A stretch of 33,525 nt of DNA from an uncultured Ruminococcus sp. (GCA_946537515.1 CAMNFV010000007.1:1-33525), one strand, 5' to 3'; counted from the first letter of the stretch, positions 13,595 to 23,178 are shown. The notes: a model not told the origin generated them from the letters alone. Made by a program: numbers and translations.

Positions 13595-15997
13595 ATGCCG
13601 GATCAGACGGAAAAGCATCCGCGCGGAATCGTGAAGGCTTCCGGAAAGCAGGTCTGGAAGCGCGGATACCGTTCCAAAGGCCCTTCGACCAGCATGAAGG
13701 TTCGTACCAATGTTGTCGTGCAGACAGTTGTTCTGCTCGCGGCAGTCGGTTTGATCGTCAATCTTGCGCATATCATGATCTTTCAGCATGACAAATACAC
13801 CGATATGGCGAATTCGCGCCAGTTCGGAACAATCACGCTGCCGGCGACCCGCGGAACGATCTATGATGCGAACGGCGGTGTTGTCGCACAGAGCGCGACC
13901 GTCTATAAGATCTTCCTCGATCCGGGACTCTTCCAGAAGGAAATGAAACTCGTCGAGCAGCGCAATACCGAGCTGATTGAGAAAGCGGAGAAAAACGGCG
14001 ATACCGCTAAACCGGATATCGTTTCGCCCGATGAGATCCGTCAGCAGGTGATTACATATCTTTCGGAGATTCTCGAAGTTCCGGAGGAGGAACTCGCTGC
14101 GGATTTTGAAAAGCAGAATAATTACGTTGTGATCAAGGAACAGGTTGAGAAGAGCCGTGCTGACCGTATCATTGAATTCATCAGCGATATTCATGTACCG
14201 GGCAGCTCGCGCAAGATTTCGCTTGCCTCGATCAGCCGCGAATCCGATACCAAACGCTATTATCCGCAGAATGAACTTGCAGCTGCGGTCATCGGCTTTA
14301 CCAATAAGGATGGCCACGGCGCCTACGGTCTGGAAAGCTCCTATGACGAATATCTCTCCGGCATCGACGGGCGGAATGTTACGGCACGCGATGCGAGCGG
14401 CAACGATATGCCATACCGTTATTCCAAGACCTATCCGGCGCAGGACGGCGACGATATTTATCTGACGATCGACATGACGCTGCAAACCTATCTGGAAAGC
14501 GAGATTTCGGAAATGGTCAGCCGGTTCCAGGTTGCGGAGCGTGCCTGCGGCATTATGCTCAATGCAAAGAGCGGTGCGGTGCTGGCAATGGCAAGCGTCG
14601 GCGGCTTCGATGCAAATGAGCCTTACGAAATCTTTGACAAAGAGACTGCCGCAAAGGTCAAGAATATCCGCGATCCGGAAGAGAAGGAAAAGGCGCGCAA
14701 TGACGCATGGTATCGGCAATGGCGCAATAAATGCGTGACAGAGACTTATATCCCGGGATCCGTGTTCAAGGTCTTTACGGCGAGCGCCGGTCTTGAAGAA
14801 AATGTTATTGATTACTATAAGTATAGTTATAACTGCACCGGTTCTATTATCCCGTATGAGGGCGAAAAGCCGATCAACTGTACCGGCGTTCACGGTGCAC
14901 AGACTTTTGAAATGATTCTCAGAAATTCCTGCAACCCGGCGTTTATCTCAATCGGACAGACGCTCGGAAGGACGCTCTTCTGCCAGTATTTTGAAGCGTT
15001 CGGCCTTGCGGAAAAGACCGGCATTGATCTGCCGGGCGAAACAAAGTCCATTTCCAATCTTGATTCCATGGGACCTGTTGACCTTGCCGCAAGCTCCTAC
15101 GGTCAGCGCAACTCTCTGACGCCGATCGAAATGGTGACAGGCTATGCGGCGGTCGTCAACGGCGGATATCTGCTTCAGCCGTATGTCGTCAGCAAGGTTG
15201 TTGATCAGGCGGGAAATGTTGTGCTTTCGCATGACAAAACCGTCCGCCGTCAGGTCATCTCTGAGCAGACTTCCGAGGAGATGCGCAGAGCGCTGCAATT
15301 TGTTGTTGACGGTAACCACGGCGGCAATGCTTACATCAAGGGCTATAAGATCGGCGGTAAATCCGGTACATCCCAGAAGCTGCAGGGCATGATCAATGAG
15401 GCGGAGGCAGAATATGTCGCATCCTACTGCTGCTTTGCACCGGCGGATGATCCGGAGATCGTTCTGCTGATCATGGCAGATGAACCGAATAAGAATATCA
15501 CTTACTACGGCGCAACGGTTGTCGTGCCGTATTCCCGCCGTGTACTGGAAAAGGCGCTGCCGTATCTGGGCATCTATCCGGAGTATTCGGCAGAGGAGGA
15601 AGCACATAAGGACGTCAGCGTTCCGCTGCTGATCGACACACCGACTGCCGCGGCAACGGAGAAGCTCGAAGACTACGGCCTGAAATGTGAAATTATCGGC
15701 GACGGCTCCTCTGTGCTCGCACAGATGCCGATTACCGGTACATCCATTGCGAAGGGCGGCACGGTCGTGCTGTATACCAATAAGACGAATCCGGATCCTG
15801 TGACGGTTCCTTCGGTGATCGGCTGTACGCTTGCGGAAGCGAATCAGATCCTGACCGATGCGAGACTGAATTATGTCTCCAAGGGCTCGCTGCATCAGGA
15901 TGCGAGGGTACTGCTGCAAAGCGTATCGCCCGGCGAAGAAGTCGAACCGTGGACGGTCATCACACTCGATGTCGGACACGATGAAGACGCCGGATAA
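13595..15997 (+). CDS. ftsI: Class B penicillin-binding protein, FtsI/PbpB/SpoVD type, two PASTA domains
   Basis: 800 aa from the ATG at 13595, preceded by AAAGGGGTGAGAG; an in-frame GTG nine bases earlier falls in the ribosome site. Transpeptidase that crosslinks septal peptidoglycan with its SEDS partner FtsW. Cytoplasmic residues 1-38, one membrane helix (~39-62), dimerisation region with LPATRGTIYDANGGVVAQSA, then the transpeptidase domain: SVFK with Ser near 389, SCN near 448, and KSGT near 588 (KSG in place of KTG, a common substitution). Two PASTA repeats follow at about 671-730 and 735-800. Two PASTA domains fit vegetative PBP2b/PbpB better than single-PASTA SpoVD, but the sporulation paralogue cannot be excluded. 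Position after ftsL and before murE is canonical. Confidence 0.95.
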   Translation: MPDQTEKHPRGIVKASGKQVWKRGYRSKGPSTSMKVRTNVVVQTVVLLAAVGLIVNLAHIMIFQHDKYTDMANSRQFGTITLPATRGTIYDANGGVVAQSATVYKIFLDPGLFQKEMKLVEQRNTELIEKAEKNGDTAKPDIVSPDEIRQQVITYLSEILEVPEEELAADFEKQNNYVVIKEQVEKSRADRIIEFISDIHVPGSSRKISLASISRESDTKRYYPQNELAAAVIGFTNKDGHGAYGLESSYDEYLSGIDGRNVTARDASGNDMPYRYSKTYPAQDGDDIYLTIDMTLQTYLESEISEMVSRFQVAERACGIMLNAKSGAVLAMASVGGFDANEPYEIFDKETAAKVKNIRDPEEKEKARNDAWYRQWRNKCVTETYIPGSVFKVFTASAGLEENVIDYYKYSYNCTGSIIPYEGEKPINCTGVHGAQTFEMILRNSCNPAFISIGQTLGRTLFCQYFEAFGLAEKTGIDLPGETKSISNLDSMGPVDLAASSYGQRNSLTPIEMVTGYAAVVNGGYLLQPYVVSKVVDQAGNVVLSHDKTVRRQVISEQTSEEMRRALQFVVDGNHGGNAYIKGYKIGGKSGTSQKLQGMINEAEAEYVASYCCFAPADDPEIVLLIMADEPNKNITYYGATVVVPYSRRVLEKALPYLGIYPEYSAEEEAHKDVSVPLLIDTPTAAATEKLEDYGLKCEIIGDGSSVLAQMPITGTSIAKGGTVVLYTNKTNPDPVTVPSVIGCTLAEANQILTDARLNYVSKGSLHQDARVLLQSVSPGEEVEPWTVITLDVGHDEDAG

Positions 15998-16025
15998 AAA
16001 GCTATCTGCGCTCAATCCTTTCGTT

Positions 16026-16058
16026 CCTGCCGGGCGGCCCCTGATGTCGCCCGGCGGG
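16026..16058 (+). other. Very stable GC hairpin between the PBP gene and murE
   Basis: CCTGCCGGGCG (16026-16036) pairs with CGCCCGGCGGG (16048-16058), eleven pairs with one G-U, loop of eleven bases, no T-run. It fills the middle of the 134-base spacer. Possibly an mRNA processing or 3' stabilising structure. Confidence 0.5.
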
Positions 16059-16131
16059 ACAACTGCAACAGGATCAGAGCTGAATATGAAACCCGGACTG
16101 CATATGCGCAGTCTGTGAAACGGAGAACATC

Positions 16132-17589
16132 ATGAAACTGCATACTTTACTGGAAAATCTGAAAACGAATCTTCCGGAACAGGAAGTGACCGGCGTGACG
16201 GATAATACCCGTGTGCTGGAAAAAGGCATGGTGTATGTCTGTATCAAGGGCGCGAAATATGACGGCCACGATGCAGCGGAAGCGATGCTTGAAAAGGGCG
16301 CTGTACTGGTCATTACGGAGCGGCCGCTGGGACTCGGCGACCGTGAGATCACGGTTTCCAATACGCGCTGTGCATACGGCGATCTCTGTGCCGCATGGTA
16401 CGGCCACCCGGAGCGGAAAATGCACTTTGTCGGCGTGACCGGCACGAACGGCAAAACGACAACCGCCACGCTGATCAAGGAAATGCTGAAAAAGACCGGC
16501 CGCCGCGTCGGCCTGATCGGTACGGTGCAGTATGAGATCGGAGATGAGATCCTGCCCTCTCCGAATACGACGCCGCTGACTGATGCCTATTTTGCCCTGC
16601 TTGCGAAAATGGCAGACGCGGGGATCGAAATCGTTGTCATGGAAGTATCGAGTTTCGGCCTGGAGCAGTACCGCATCGGCCCGACGCATTTTGATGCGGC
16701 AGTCTTTACGAATCTGACGCAGGATCATCTCGATGTCCACGGGACAATGGAGAACTATTATCTTGCCAAGCGGATGCTCTTTGACCGCTGCGATTATGCA
16801 GTCGTCAACGGCAACGATGACTACGGAAAGCGACTCTTTACCGAAATCAGCTGCGATAAAATGACCTACGGCATCCGGCAGACACCGGCGGACAGCTTCG
16901 ATGCAATGGCAGATGAGATTTCGCTGAGCACCGAGGGCACAAAGTTCACGCTGCATCTGCACGGCGAAACGATTCCGATGTCGATGCGCATGACCGGCAT
17001 GTTCAATGTCAGCAATGCAGTCGCGGCAATCGCGGTCGGCAGAAAGATCGGCATTCCGATGGATGTGATGAATGATCTGCTGCTTGATTATACCGGCGTT
17101 CGCGGCAGATGTGAGGTTATCCCGACAGCGCTTGATTTCACGGTGATCTGCGACTATGCGCACACACCGGATGCACTCGAAAAAACACTCGCGAGCCTGC
17201 GTGAATGCACGGTCGGCCGTCTGATTGCGGTCTTTGGCTGCGGCGGCAACCGCGATGCGGCAAAGCGTCCGAAAATGGCGAAGGCTGCTGCGAATATCGC
17301 GGATTTTGTCATGGTGACATCGGATAATCCGCGCGATGAGGATCCGCTTGCGATCATTCAGGATATTCTGGTCGGACTCAAGGATTCCGACGTGCCCTAT
17401 CAGACCGAACCGGACAGAGCCGAGGCGATTTACCTTGCGATGAAGCAGGCAAAGACCGGCGATGTCGTGCTGCTGGCCGGCAAGGGACATGAGGATTATC
17501 AGATTATTGCCGGCGGCGTGCATCTGCATATGGATGAACGCGAGCTGGTCGCGGATGCGGCAAAGCGCATCTTTGCGGAGAAATTGTAA
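16132..17589 (+). CDS. murE: UDP-MurNAc-L-Ala-D-Glu:meso-diaminopimelate ligase
   Basis: 485 aa. Adds the third stem-peptide residue to the UDP-MurNAc-dipeptide using ATP. Domain 1 has VTDNTRVLEKGMVYVCIKG; the ATP loop GVTGTNGKTTTATLIKEML lies at about 102-120; VMEVSSFGLEQYR, NLTQDHLDVHG and CDYAHTPDAL follow. The substrate-choice motif is DNPRDEDP, the version that selects meso-DAP rather than lysine, so the wall is predicted to be DAP type. The carbamylated-lysine region (YYLAKRMLF) is present. ATG at 16132 follows CGGAGAACATC. No murF follows, although it often does. Confidence 0.97.
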   Translation: MKLHTLLENLKTNLPEQEVTGVTDNTRVLEKGMVYVCIKGAKYDGHDAAEAMLEKGAVLVITERPLGLGDREITVSNTRCAYGDLCAAWYGHPERKMHFVGVTGTNGKTTTATLIKEMLKKTGRRVGLIGTVQYEIGDEILPSPNTTPLTDAYFALLAKMADAGIEIVVMEVSSFGLEQYRIGPTHFDAAVFTNLTQDHLDVHGTMENYYLAKRMLFDRCDYAVVNGNDDYGKRLFTEISCDKMTYGIRQTPADSFDAMADEISLSTEGTKFTLHLHGETIPMSMRMTGMFNVSNAVAAIAVGRKIGIPMDVMNDLLLDYTGVRGRCEVIPTALDFTVICDYAHTPDALEKTLASLRECTVGRLIAVFGCGGNRDAAKRPKMAKAAANIADFVMVTSDNPRDEDPLAIIQDILVGLKDSDVPYQTEPDRAEAIYLAMKQAKTGDVVLLAGKGHEDYQIIAGGVHLHMDERELVADAAKRIFAEKL

Positions 17590-17619
17590 AAGCGATTGAT
17601 TCGGAGGTTCTGATTTTTT

Positions 17620-18663
17620 ATGCCTATCTGGTTGACTTTAAGCGCCGCGGTGACATCGGCGGTGATCGCAGCGCTGCTCGGATTTATTCTGATCCCGTTC
17701 CTGCGCCGCATCCACTTCGGACAGACCATTCTGGAGGAGGGCCCGGCGTGGCACAAATCTAAGCAGGGTACGCCGATCATGGGCGGATTTCTGTTCATCA
17801 TCGGCAGCGTTGCGGCGACGGCGATCGGCTATGCAGTCTGGCGGTTCCGCGGCGGTCCGGATCTGACCGATGCCGAAACGACAACCCATGCACTCCGCCT
17901 GCTGACGGTCATGCTGTTCTCGCTGCTTTATTCCGGCGCCTGCGGTTTTACCGATGATTTTATCAAGGCGGTCAAGAAGCGCAATGAAGGCCTCAATCCG
18001 AAGCAGAAAATTCTGTTCCAGATTGTATTTTGCAGCGCATTTCTGGCAATAATGTATGCGCTGGGCGATCATGAAACGACGATCGACCTGCTCTTCATCA
18101 AGCTGAATTTCGGCCTGCTCTATTATCCGATCATGCTGCTGTTCATGATCTATATCATCAACGCAGTCAATCTGACAGACGGCATTGACGGTCTCTGCGG
18201 CTCGGTGACAGTTGTTTCGATGCTCTGCATGACGATTCTCTGTGCAACCTTCGGGGAACTGGAGCTCTCGCTCTACGCAATTACGATTGCGGGCGGCTGC
18301 ATCGGCTTCCTGGTATGGAATCTGCATCCGGCAAAATGCTTCATGGGCGATACCGGTTCTATGTATCTCGGCGGCGCATTTGCAGCGCTCGGCGTTGCGT
18401 GCAGAATGCACCTGCTGCTCGTAATTGTCGGCATTGTCTATGTGCTCGACGCGCTGAGCGTCCTGATTCAGACACTCTACTTCAAATATACACGCAAAAA
18501 ATACGGTGAGGGACGCCGGATCTTCAAAATGTCCCCGATCCATCATCATTTTGAACTCTGCAAATGGAGCGAATACAAGATTGTTGTTGTATTCTCGCTC
18601 TTCGGCCTGGTATTCGGCGCACTTGCCGTAGCGGCGAATCTGGCAGGCGTATCTGTAAGATAA
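17620..18663 (+). CDS. mraY: Phospho-MurNAc-pentapeptide transferase (lipid I synthase)
   Basis: 347 aa polytopic membrane protein with about ten hydrophobic segments. Transfers phospho-MurNAc-pentapeptide to undecaprenyl phosphate. Signatures: GTPIMGG near the N-terminus, TDDFIKAVKKRNEGLNPKQK with the Asp pair, NLTDGIDGL, FMGDTGSM and the terminal SPIHHHFE. The ATG at 17620 has CGGAGG thirteen bases ahead. Gap to murE is 30 bases. The lipid carrier it uses is produced by uppS on the divergent operon. Confidence 0.97.
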   Translation: MPIWLTLSAAVTSAVIAALLGFILIPFLRRIHFGQTILEEGPAWHKSKQGTPIMGGFLFIIGSVAATAIGYAVWRFRGGPDLTDAETTTHALRLLTVMLFSLLYSGACGFTDDFIKAVKKRNEGLNPKQKILFQIVFCSAFLAIMYALGDHETTIDLLFIKLNFGLLYYPIMLLFMIYIINAVNLTDGIDGLCGSVTVVSMLCMTILCATFGELELSLYAITIAGGCIGFLVWNLHPAKCFMGDTGSMYLGGAFAALGVACRMHLLLVIVGIVYVLDALSVLIQTLYFKYTRKKYGEGRRIFKMSPIHHHFELCKWSEYKIVVVFSLFGLVFGALAVAANLAGVSVR

Positions 18664-18691
18664 TCCTCACGGAAAAGGAGCTGATGAAAGC

Positions 18692-19906
18692 ATGGCGGCT
18701 GCAACTACAAAACAGTCACGTTCGCGCACAAAGCCGCGCGTGCGGCCGGCCGGAAGAGGCTGGCGTCTGATCGACAACGATATGGACGGCGTTCTGCTCG
18801 GAACGGTCATTGCGCTGCTGGTCATCGGCATTCTGATGATGTTCTCGGCATCCTATCCGGCAGCGATTGAGGACGGTCTGAGCGGCACCTATTACGCAAC
18901 AAGACAGCTGATCTTTGCCGGAGTCGGTCTGGTTCTGATGTTCATTCTGAGCGTTGTGCCCTATCAGTTTTTTGAGAAGCTCTGGGTTTCCGGAACAGCA
19001 TTCGGCACGGCGTTTATCATGCTGATTCTGGTTCTGATCCCGGGCATCGGCTCAAAGCAGGGCACATTTGCACGCCGCTGGATTGCAATCGGCGGTGACG
19101 GCGGTCTGACTTTCCAGCCTTCGGAGCTGATGAAGATCGCGATCGTTCTGTTCTTTGCGACGCTGATTGTCCGGAATGAACACCGCATGACGACGTTTCT
19201 CTACGGCATCGTGCCGTATATGGTAATGCTCGGTGCGGTAGCCGGCCTGATGATGCTGGAACCGCATGTTTCCGGTACGCTGATTATCGCGGCGCTGGCC
19301 GTGACGCTGATTTTTGTCGGCGGTGCAAGACCGCTGCATTTCGGCATTATGATTGCAATCGGCGTGGCTGCGCTCGCAGTTGTCATTCTCTATCTGATGT
19401 ACAGCAGAGGCTTCGATTATTTCGAGGACCGAATCCTCTCGTATCTCGATCCGTTTGATCCGGAATATATGCAGGATCAGACCTGGCAGACCTGTCAGTC
19501 GCTGATCGCAATCGGCTCGGGCGGCGTATTCGGCCTGGGACTCGGCGCATCGCGGCAGAAGTATCAGTATCTGCCGGAAGCACAGAACGACTATGTTTTC
19601 GCAATTCTCTGCGAGGAATTCGGATTTGTCGGCGCAGTTACGGTCATTCTGCTGTTCTGCCTGCTGATCTTCCGCGGATTCTATATCGCAGCAAAGGCAA
19701 AGGATAAATTCGGTATGCTGGTTGCCGTCGGATTCACCATGCATATCGGAATGCAGGCGCTGCTGAATATCGCCGTTGTCAGCAAAGCGATCCCGCCGAC
19801 GGGAATCTCACTGCCGTTCTTCTCATACGGCGGTACGGCGCTGATGATGCAGCTTGCCGAAATGGGCGTACTGCTGAATATCTCGCGCCACGCAAAACTC
19901 AACTGA
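18692..19906 (+). CDS. ftsW: SEDS-family peptidoglycan polymerase FtsW
   Basis: 404 aa. Ten membrane helices predicted by eye after a basic, cytoplasmic N-terminus of ~28 residues (KQSRSRTKPRVRPAGRG). Polymerises lipid II at the septum with the class B PBP encoded upstream. Diagnostic pieces: GSKQGTFARRWIAIGG, FQPSELMKIA, LMLEPHVSGT, TWQTCQSLIAIGSGG, and GISLPFFSYGGTALMMQL. Family paralogues RodA and SpoVE are similar; the dcw position favours FtsW/SpoVE. The ATG has AAGGAG twelve bases upstream, a little far. Confidence 0.94.
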   Translation: MAAATTKQSRSRTKPRVRPAGRGWRLIDNDMDGVLLGTVIALLVIGILMMFSASYPAAIEDGLSGTYYATRQLIFAGVGLVLMFILSVVPYQFFEKLWVSGTAFGTAFIMLILVLIPGIGSKQGTFARRWIAIGGDGGLTFQPSELMKIAIVLFFATLIVRNEHRMTTFLYGIVPYMVMLGAVAGLMMLEPHVSGTLIIAALAVTLIFVGGARPLHFGIMIAIGVAALAVVILYLMYSRGFDYFEDRILSYLDPFDPEYMQDQTWQTCQSLIAIGSGGVFGLGLGASRQKYQYLPEAQNDYVFAILCEEFGFVGAVTVILLFCLLIFRGFYIAAKAKDKFGMLVAVGFTMHIGMQALLNIAVVSKAIPPTGISLPFFSYGGTALMMQLAEMGVLLNISRHAKLN

Positions 19907-19940
19907 ACAACAGACTGAACTGACGAAAGGGGGTGCTCCG

Positions 19941-20474
19941 ATGACAACAGAAGTGCTGGATCTCTACGATAAAACCGGGACGCATGTCTGCGGACAGATT
20001 GAGCGCGGGACAACAGTTCCGCCGGGAAAATATCTGATGCTGACGGCGGTCATGACGCTGCGCAGCGACGGGACATTTCTGATGACACGCCGGGCACCCG
20101 AGAAAAAATATGCAGGCCGCTGGGAGATCACCGGCGGCTGTGTCCAGGCAGGGGAGAGCCCGCGGCAGGGCGCTGTCCGGGAGCTCTTTGAGGAGACCGG
20201 CATTCTTGCAGCGGAATCCGACTTAATCTCCTGCGGTGCATACCGGCGGGCATGGTATATCCACACATTTTTTCTGCTGCGGCGGGATGTCACGGACGAT
20301 ATGCTCCGGATGCAGTCCGGGGAAACGGATGCGTTCCGCTGGGTGACAAAGGACGAATATCAGGCACTTGTTGCGGCGCATCATACGATTCCGCAGCATA
20401 CACCGCTGATCGCAGCGGCATACGGTACATATATCGGGATTCCGAAACCGGAATCAAAACGGCAGGACGGCTGA
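19941..20474 (+). CDS. NUDIX hydrolase inserted in the dcw cluster
   Basis: 177 aa. The Nudix box is exact: G-x5-E-x7-REL-x-EE-x-G, reading GCVQAGESPRQGAVRELFEE then TGI, at about residues 68-90. Preceded by MLTAVMTLRSDGTFLMTRRA, a typical first strand region of ADP-ribose or (d)NTP pyrophosphatases. The first 25 residues (LDLYDKTGTHVCGQIERGT) resemble those of IDI-like Nudix proteins, so a substrate such as an isoprenoid or nucleotide-sugar diphosphate is conceivable but unproven. It starts 34 bases after ftsW with AAAGGGGG and is followed by murG after 51 bases, so it is transcribed with them. Confidence 0.93.
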   Translation: MTTEVLDLYDKTGTHVCGQIERGTTVPPGKYLMLTAVMTLRSDGTFLMTRRAPEKKYAGRWEITGGCVQAGESPRQGAVRELFEETGILAAESDLISCGAYRRAWYIHTFFLLRRDVTDDMLRMQSGETDAFRWVTKDEYQALVAAHHTIPQHTPLIAAAYGTYIGIPKPESKRQDG

Positions 20475-20525
20475 ATTCAGATAAGCCGCCTGCGCGCGCA
20501 TTTTATACATAGACGGGAGACCATT

Positions 20526-21644
20526 ATGAGATATCTGATTTCCTGCGGCGGAACCGGCGGCCACATCAATCCGGGACTCGCCATTGCAGGCATCATCAAA
20601 GAACATGACAAGGATGCGGAATTCCTGTTTGTCGGTACGCCGGACGGCATGGAAGCAACGCTTGTACCGGCGGCGGGTTACCGCATGGAGTTTGTCGAAT
20701 CGGCAGGATTCCAGCGGAGCTTCAGTCCGGAGAGCATCAAGCGGAATCTGAAGGCCGTGCGCTATCTGATGACAGCGGGCGGACATGCCCGGAAGATCGT
20801 GAAGGAATTTCAGCCTTGTCTGGCAATCGGCACCGGCGGCTACGCTTCGGGACCAGTGATCCGGGCGGCACAGCAGCTCGGCATTCCGACGGCGGTGCAT
20901 GAACAGAATGCATTTCCGGGCGTGACGAATAAGCTGCTGGCGAAAAAGGCAAAGGTTGTCATGATGACCTTTGCGGAAGCGGAAAAATATTTCCCGCAGG
21001 GTACGCATACAGTCATGACCGGACTGCCTGTCCGCGGCGGCATGACAAAGGTCAACCGGGAACAGGCGCGCCGTCAGCTCGGTTTTACCGAGGGGATGCT
21101 GATTGTCTCCTTCGGCGGAAGTCAGGGTGCAAAATGCCTGAATGATATGATGCCGGAGCTGATGCAGTGGCATCTGGAATCGGACATGCAGATTAACCAT
21201 ATCCACGCATACGGCAAGCACGGCAGAGACACTATGCCGGACGAGCTCAAAAAGCGCGGCATTGCAGATGATCCGCGGCTGCGCGTCACGGAATACATTC
21301 ACGATATGGATATCTGTCTTGCGGCGGCCGATCTGGTCATCAGCCGCGCCGGCGCATCGACGCTGAGCGAGCTGGAAGCGGTCGGCAGAGCGTCGATTCT
21401 GATTCCGTATCCGGCTGCGGCGGAAAATCATCAGTATTACAATGCAATGGTGCTCGGCAAGCCGGGTGCCGCGATCGTCATAGAACAGAAAGACCTGACG
21501 ACCGATGTTATGAAAAAGCATATCGAATCGCTTTACAACGATCCGGAAAAGCGTGCAGCGATGCATCAGCGTGCAGGCAAGCTCTTCCTGACCGATACAA
21601 ATGACCGTATCTGGCAGGCAATCGAGGGCATCCGTCAGACCTGA
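20526..21644 (+). CDS. murG: UDP-GlcNAc:lipid I N-acetylglucosaminyltransferase
   Basis: 372 aa. GT-B fold enzyme on the cytoplasmic membrane face that makes lipid II from lipid I. N-terminal GGTGGHINPGLAIA (residues 8-21), then GTGGYASGPVI, HEQNAFPGVTNK, and in the C-terminal half VSFGGSQGAKCLND and SRAGASTLSELEAVGRASIL with IPYPAAAENHQ. All donor and acceptor motifs are present. The start has GGGAG six bases ahead. Placed between the NUDIX gene and murA, matching the order ftsW-murG-murA of many Clostridia. Confidence 0.97.
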   Translation: MRYLISCGGTGGHINPGLAIAGIIKEHDKDAEFLFVGTPDGMEATLVPAAGYRMEFVESAGFQRSFSPESIKRNLKAVRYLMTAGGHARKIVKEFQPCLAIGTGGYASGPVIRAAQQLGIPTAVHEQNAFPGVTNKLLAKKAKVVMMTFAEAEKYFPQGTHTVMTGLPVRGGMTKVNREQARRQLGFTEGMLIVSFGGSQGAKCLNDMMPELMQWHLESDMQINHIHAYGKHGRDTMPDELKKRGIADDPRLRVTEYIHDMDICLAAADLVISRAGASTLSELEAVGRASILIPYPAAAENHQYYNAMVLGKPGAAIVIEQKDLTTDVMKKHIESLYNDPEKRAAMHQRAGKLFLTDTNDRIWQAIEGIRQT

Positions 21645-21741
21645 TGCAACAGAATTTTGCAGTCTTTGCACAGAATCTGCAAAATCTGCATACGCTAAAG
21701 ACAAACGGTGAAACCGTCCTTTTCGTTTGAGGTGATGCAAT

Positions 21742-23040
21742 ATGACAGAGGAAAAACTGAAAATAACCGGCGGCAGACAGCTGCACGGTGAAATCTCCGT
21801 ACAGGGCGCAAAGAACAGCGCACTTCCTTTGATGGCTGCGGCACTGCTCTGTGACGGAGAGACTGTCCTGCAAAATGTCCCGCAGCTCTCGGATGTCTAT
21901 GCGGCCTGCCGGATTCTGAACCGGCTCGGATGCCGCGCATCCGCAGAGGGAAATACCGTCCGCATTGTGCGTGAGTCCGCGGAACTTTATGAGATTCCCG
22001 ATTCGGATATGCGTGCGATGCGTTCATCCATTATGTTTCTCGGGCCGATCCTCGGCAGCATGAAGCGCTGTACATTGACCATGCCCGGCGGCTGTGAACT
22101 CGGCCCGCGTCCGATCAATCTGCATCTGGATGCGATGCGCGCAATGGGCGTGCGGATCCGCGAAGGTGCAGGCAGAATTTTCTGTACTGCGGAGAAGCTG
22201 ACCGGTGCGCAGATTCATCTGCCGATCCCTTCGGTCGGCGTGACGGAAAATGTGCTCATGGCGGCCGTATATGCAGAAGGGGAGACCGTTCTGACAAATG
22301 CGGCATGTGAGCCGGAGATCACGGATTTGGCAGGATTTCTCAATCAATGCGGTGCAGAGATTCGCGGTGCGGGAACGCATACAGTCGTCATCCGCGGCGG
22401 AAAGCTTCTGCACGGAACGGAATACCGCGTGATGCCTGACCGGATTGCCGCGATGAGCTATCTCTGCGCGGGGGCAGCCGCAGGCGGGGCAATCTGCCTG
22501 AAGAATGCGGCTCCCGAAGATATGAAAAGCTGTCTGGATGTTCTGGAACAGGCAGGCTGCCGGATCGGCGTCTGCGGCAACACGATCTTTCTGGACAGAA
22601 CAGGTCCGCTCCGGGCAATCAGCTACATACGCACGATGCCGTATCCCGGATTCCCGACAGACGCACAGGCACTGATCTCGGCGGTGCTCTGCACGGCAGC
22701 CGGCACAAGTATGCTGGAGGAAACGATCTTCGAGAACCGGTTCAAGCATATGGGCGAGCTGGCGCGAATGGGCGCAGATATCCGCGTATCAGGCCGAACA
22801 GCGGTCATTACGGGTGTACCGGCTCTGCACGGTGCATCAGTCGAAGCAATGGATCTGCGCGGCGGCGCGGCACTTGCCGTTGCGGCTGCGGGTGCGGAGG
22901 GGGAGAACTATCTTTCCGGTCTGCATCATCTGGACCGCGGCTATGAACATTTTGCAGAGACTTTCAACACTCTGGGCATCCGGACAGAGCGCGGAACGTT
23001 TTCAGCCTTAGAGCGTACATTTTCCGCCGCAAATCACTGA
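21742..23040 (+). CDS. murA: UDP-N-acetylglucosamine 1-carboxyvinyltransferase
   Basis: 432 aa. First committed step of peptidoglycan synthesis: transfers enolpyruvate from PEP to UDP-GlcNAc; fosfomycin target. The Lys-Asn pair is in GAKNSALPLMAAALL (~20-35), the catalytic cysteine is retained in PGGCELGPRPINLHL, the catalytic Asp in YPGFPTDAQALIS, and the Arg in DLRGGAALAVAAA. Presence of the Cys predicts fosfomycin sensitivity at the enzyme level. ATG at 21742 follows GAGGTG. The spacer to murG (21645-21741) has only a weak ACGGT/ACCGT hairpin followed by CCTTTT. Confidence 0.97.
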   Translation: MTEEKLKITGGRQLHGEISVQGAKNSALPLMAAALLCDGETVLQNVPQLSDVYAACRILNRLGCRASAEGNTVRIVRESAELYEIPDSDMRAMRSSIMFLGPILGSMKRCTLTMPGGCELGPRPINLHLDAMRAMGVRIREGAGRIFCTAEKLTGAQIHLPIPSVGVTENVLMAAVYAEGETVLTNAACEPEITDLAGFLNQCGAEIRGAGTHTVVIRGGKLLHGTEYRVMPDRIAAMSYLCAGAAAGGAICLKNAAPEDMKSCLDVLEQAGCRIGVCGNTIFLDRTGPLRAISYIRTMPYPGFPTDAQALISAVLCTAAGTSMLEETIFENRFKHMGELARMGADIRVSGRTAVITGVPALHGASVEAMDLRGGAALAVAAAGAEGENYLSGLHHLDRGYEHFAETFNTLGIRTERGTFSALERTFSAANH

Positions 23041-23162
23041 AATTGTTGAAAACTTGGTTGAAAAAGTGAAAAACTATTCGTTCAGCGGGGGAAAACGGCC
23101 GGTTTTCGCGTGAGTACGGCATTTAAGTGTTGAAAACTCTGTTGAACTTGTGGGAAAATCCA

Positions 23163-23178
23163 CGCTGATACGTCAGCG
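23163..23178 (+). other. Hairpin with UACG tetraloop in the murA-divIB spacer
   Basis: CGCTGA (23163-23168), loop TACG, TCAGCG (23173-23178). UNCG-class tetraloops are exceptionally stable in RNA. It is followed by GGTCTTTTG, a weak T-run, so it may act as a leaky terminator of the murA transcript just before the candidate divIB promoter. The same spacer has two related strings TGTTGAAAACT (about 23044 and 23128). Confidence 0.4.

Noticed and set aside
13475-14893. Long open frame antisense to the PBP gene
   Set aside because: The sense strand encodes an unmistakable PBP; the antisense frame has no recognisable domain and no start signal.
16147-17529. Long open frame antisense to murE
   Set aside because: Product is His/Arg/Cys-rich nonsense typical of shadows of this codon usage; murE on the plus strand is complete.
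21687-21721. ACGGT/ACCGT hairpin followed by CCTTTTCGTTT between murG and murA
   Set aside because: Five-base stem and interrupted T-run are too weak to call a terminator.
23043-23155. TGTTGAAAAC-type repeats resembling sequence seen near replication origins
   Set aside because: No TTATCCACA DnaA boxes and no dnaA or dnaN nearby; the similarity is limited to short AT-rich strings.
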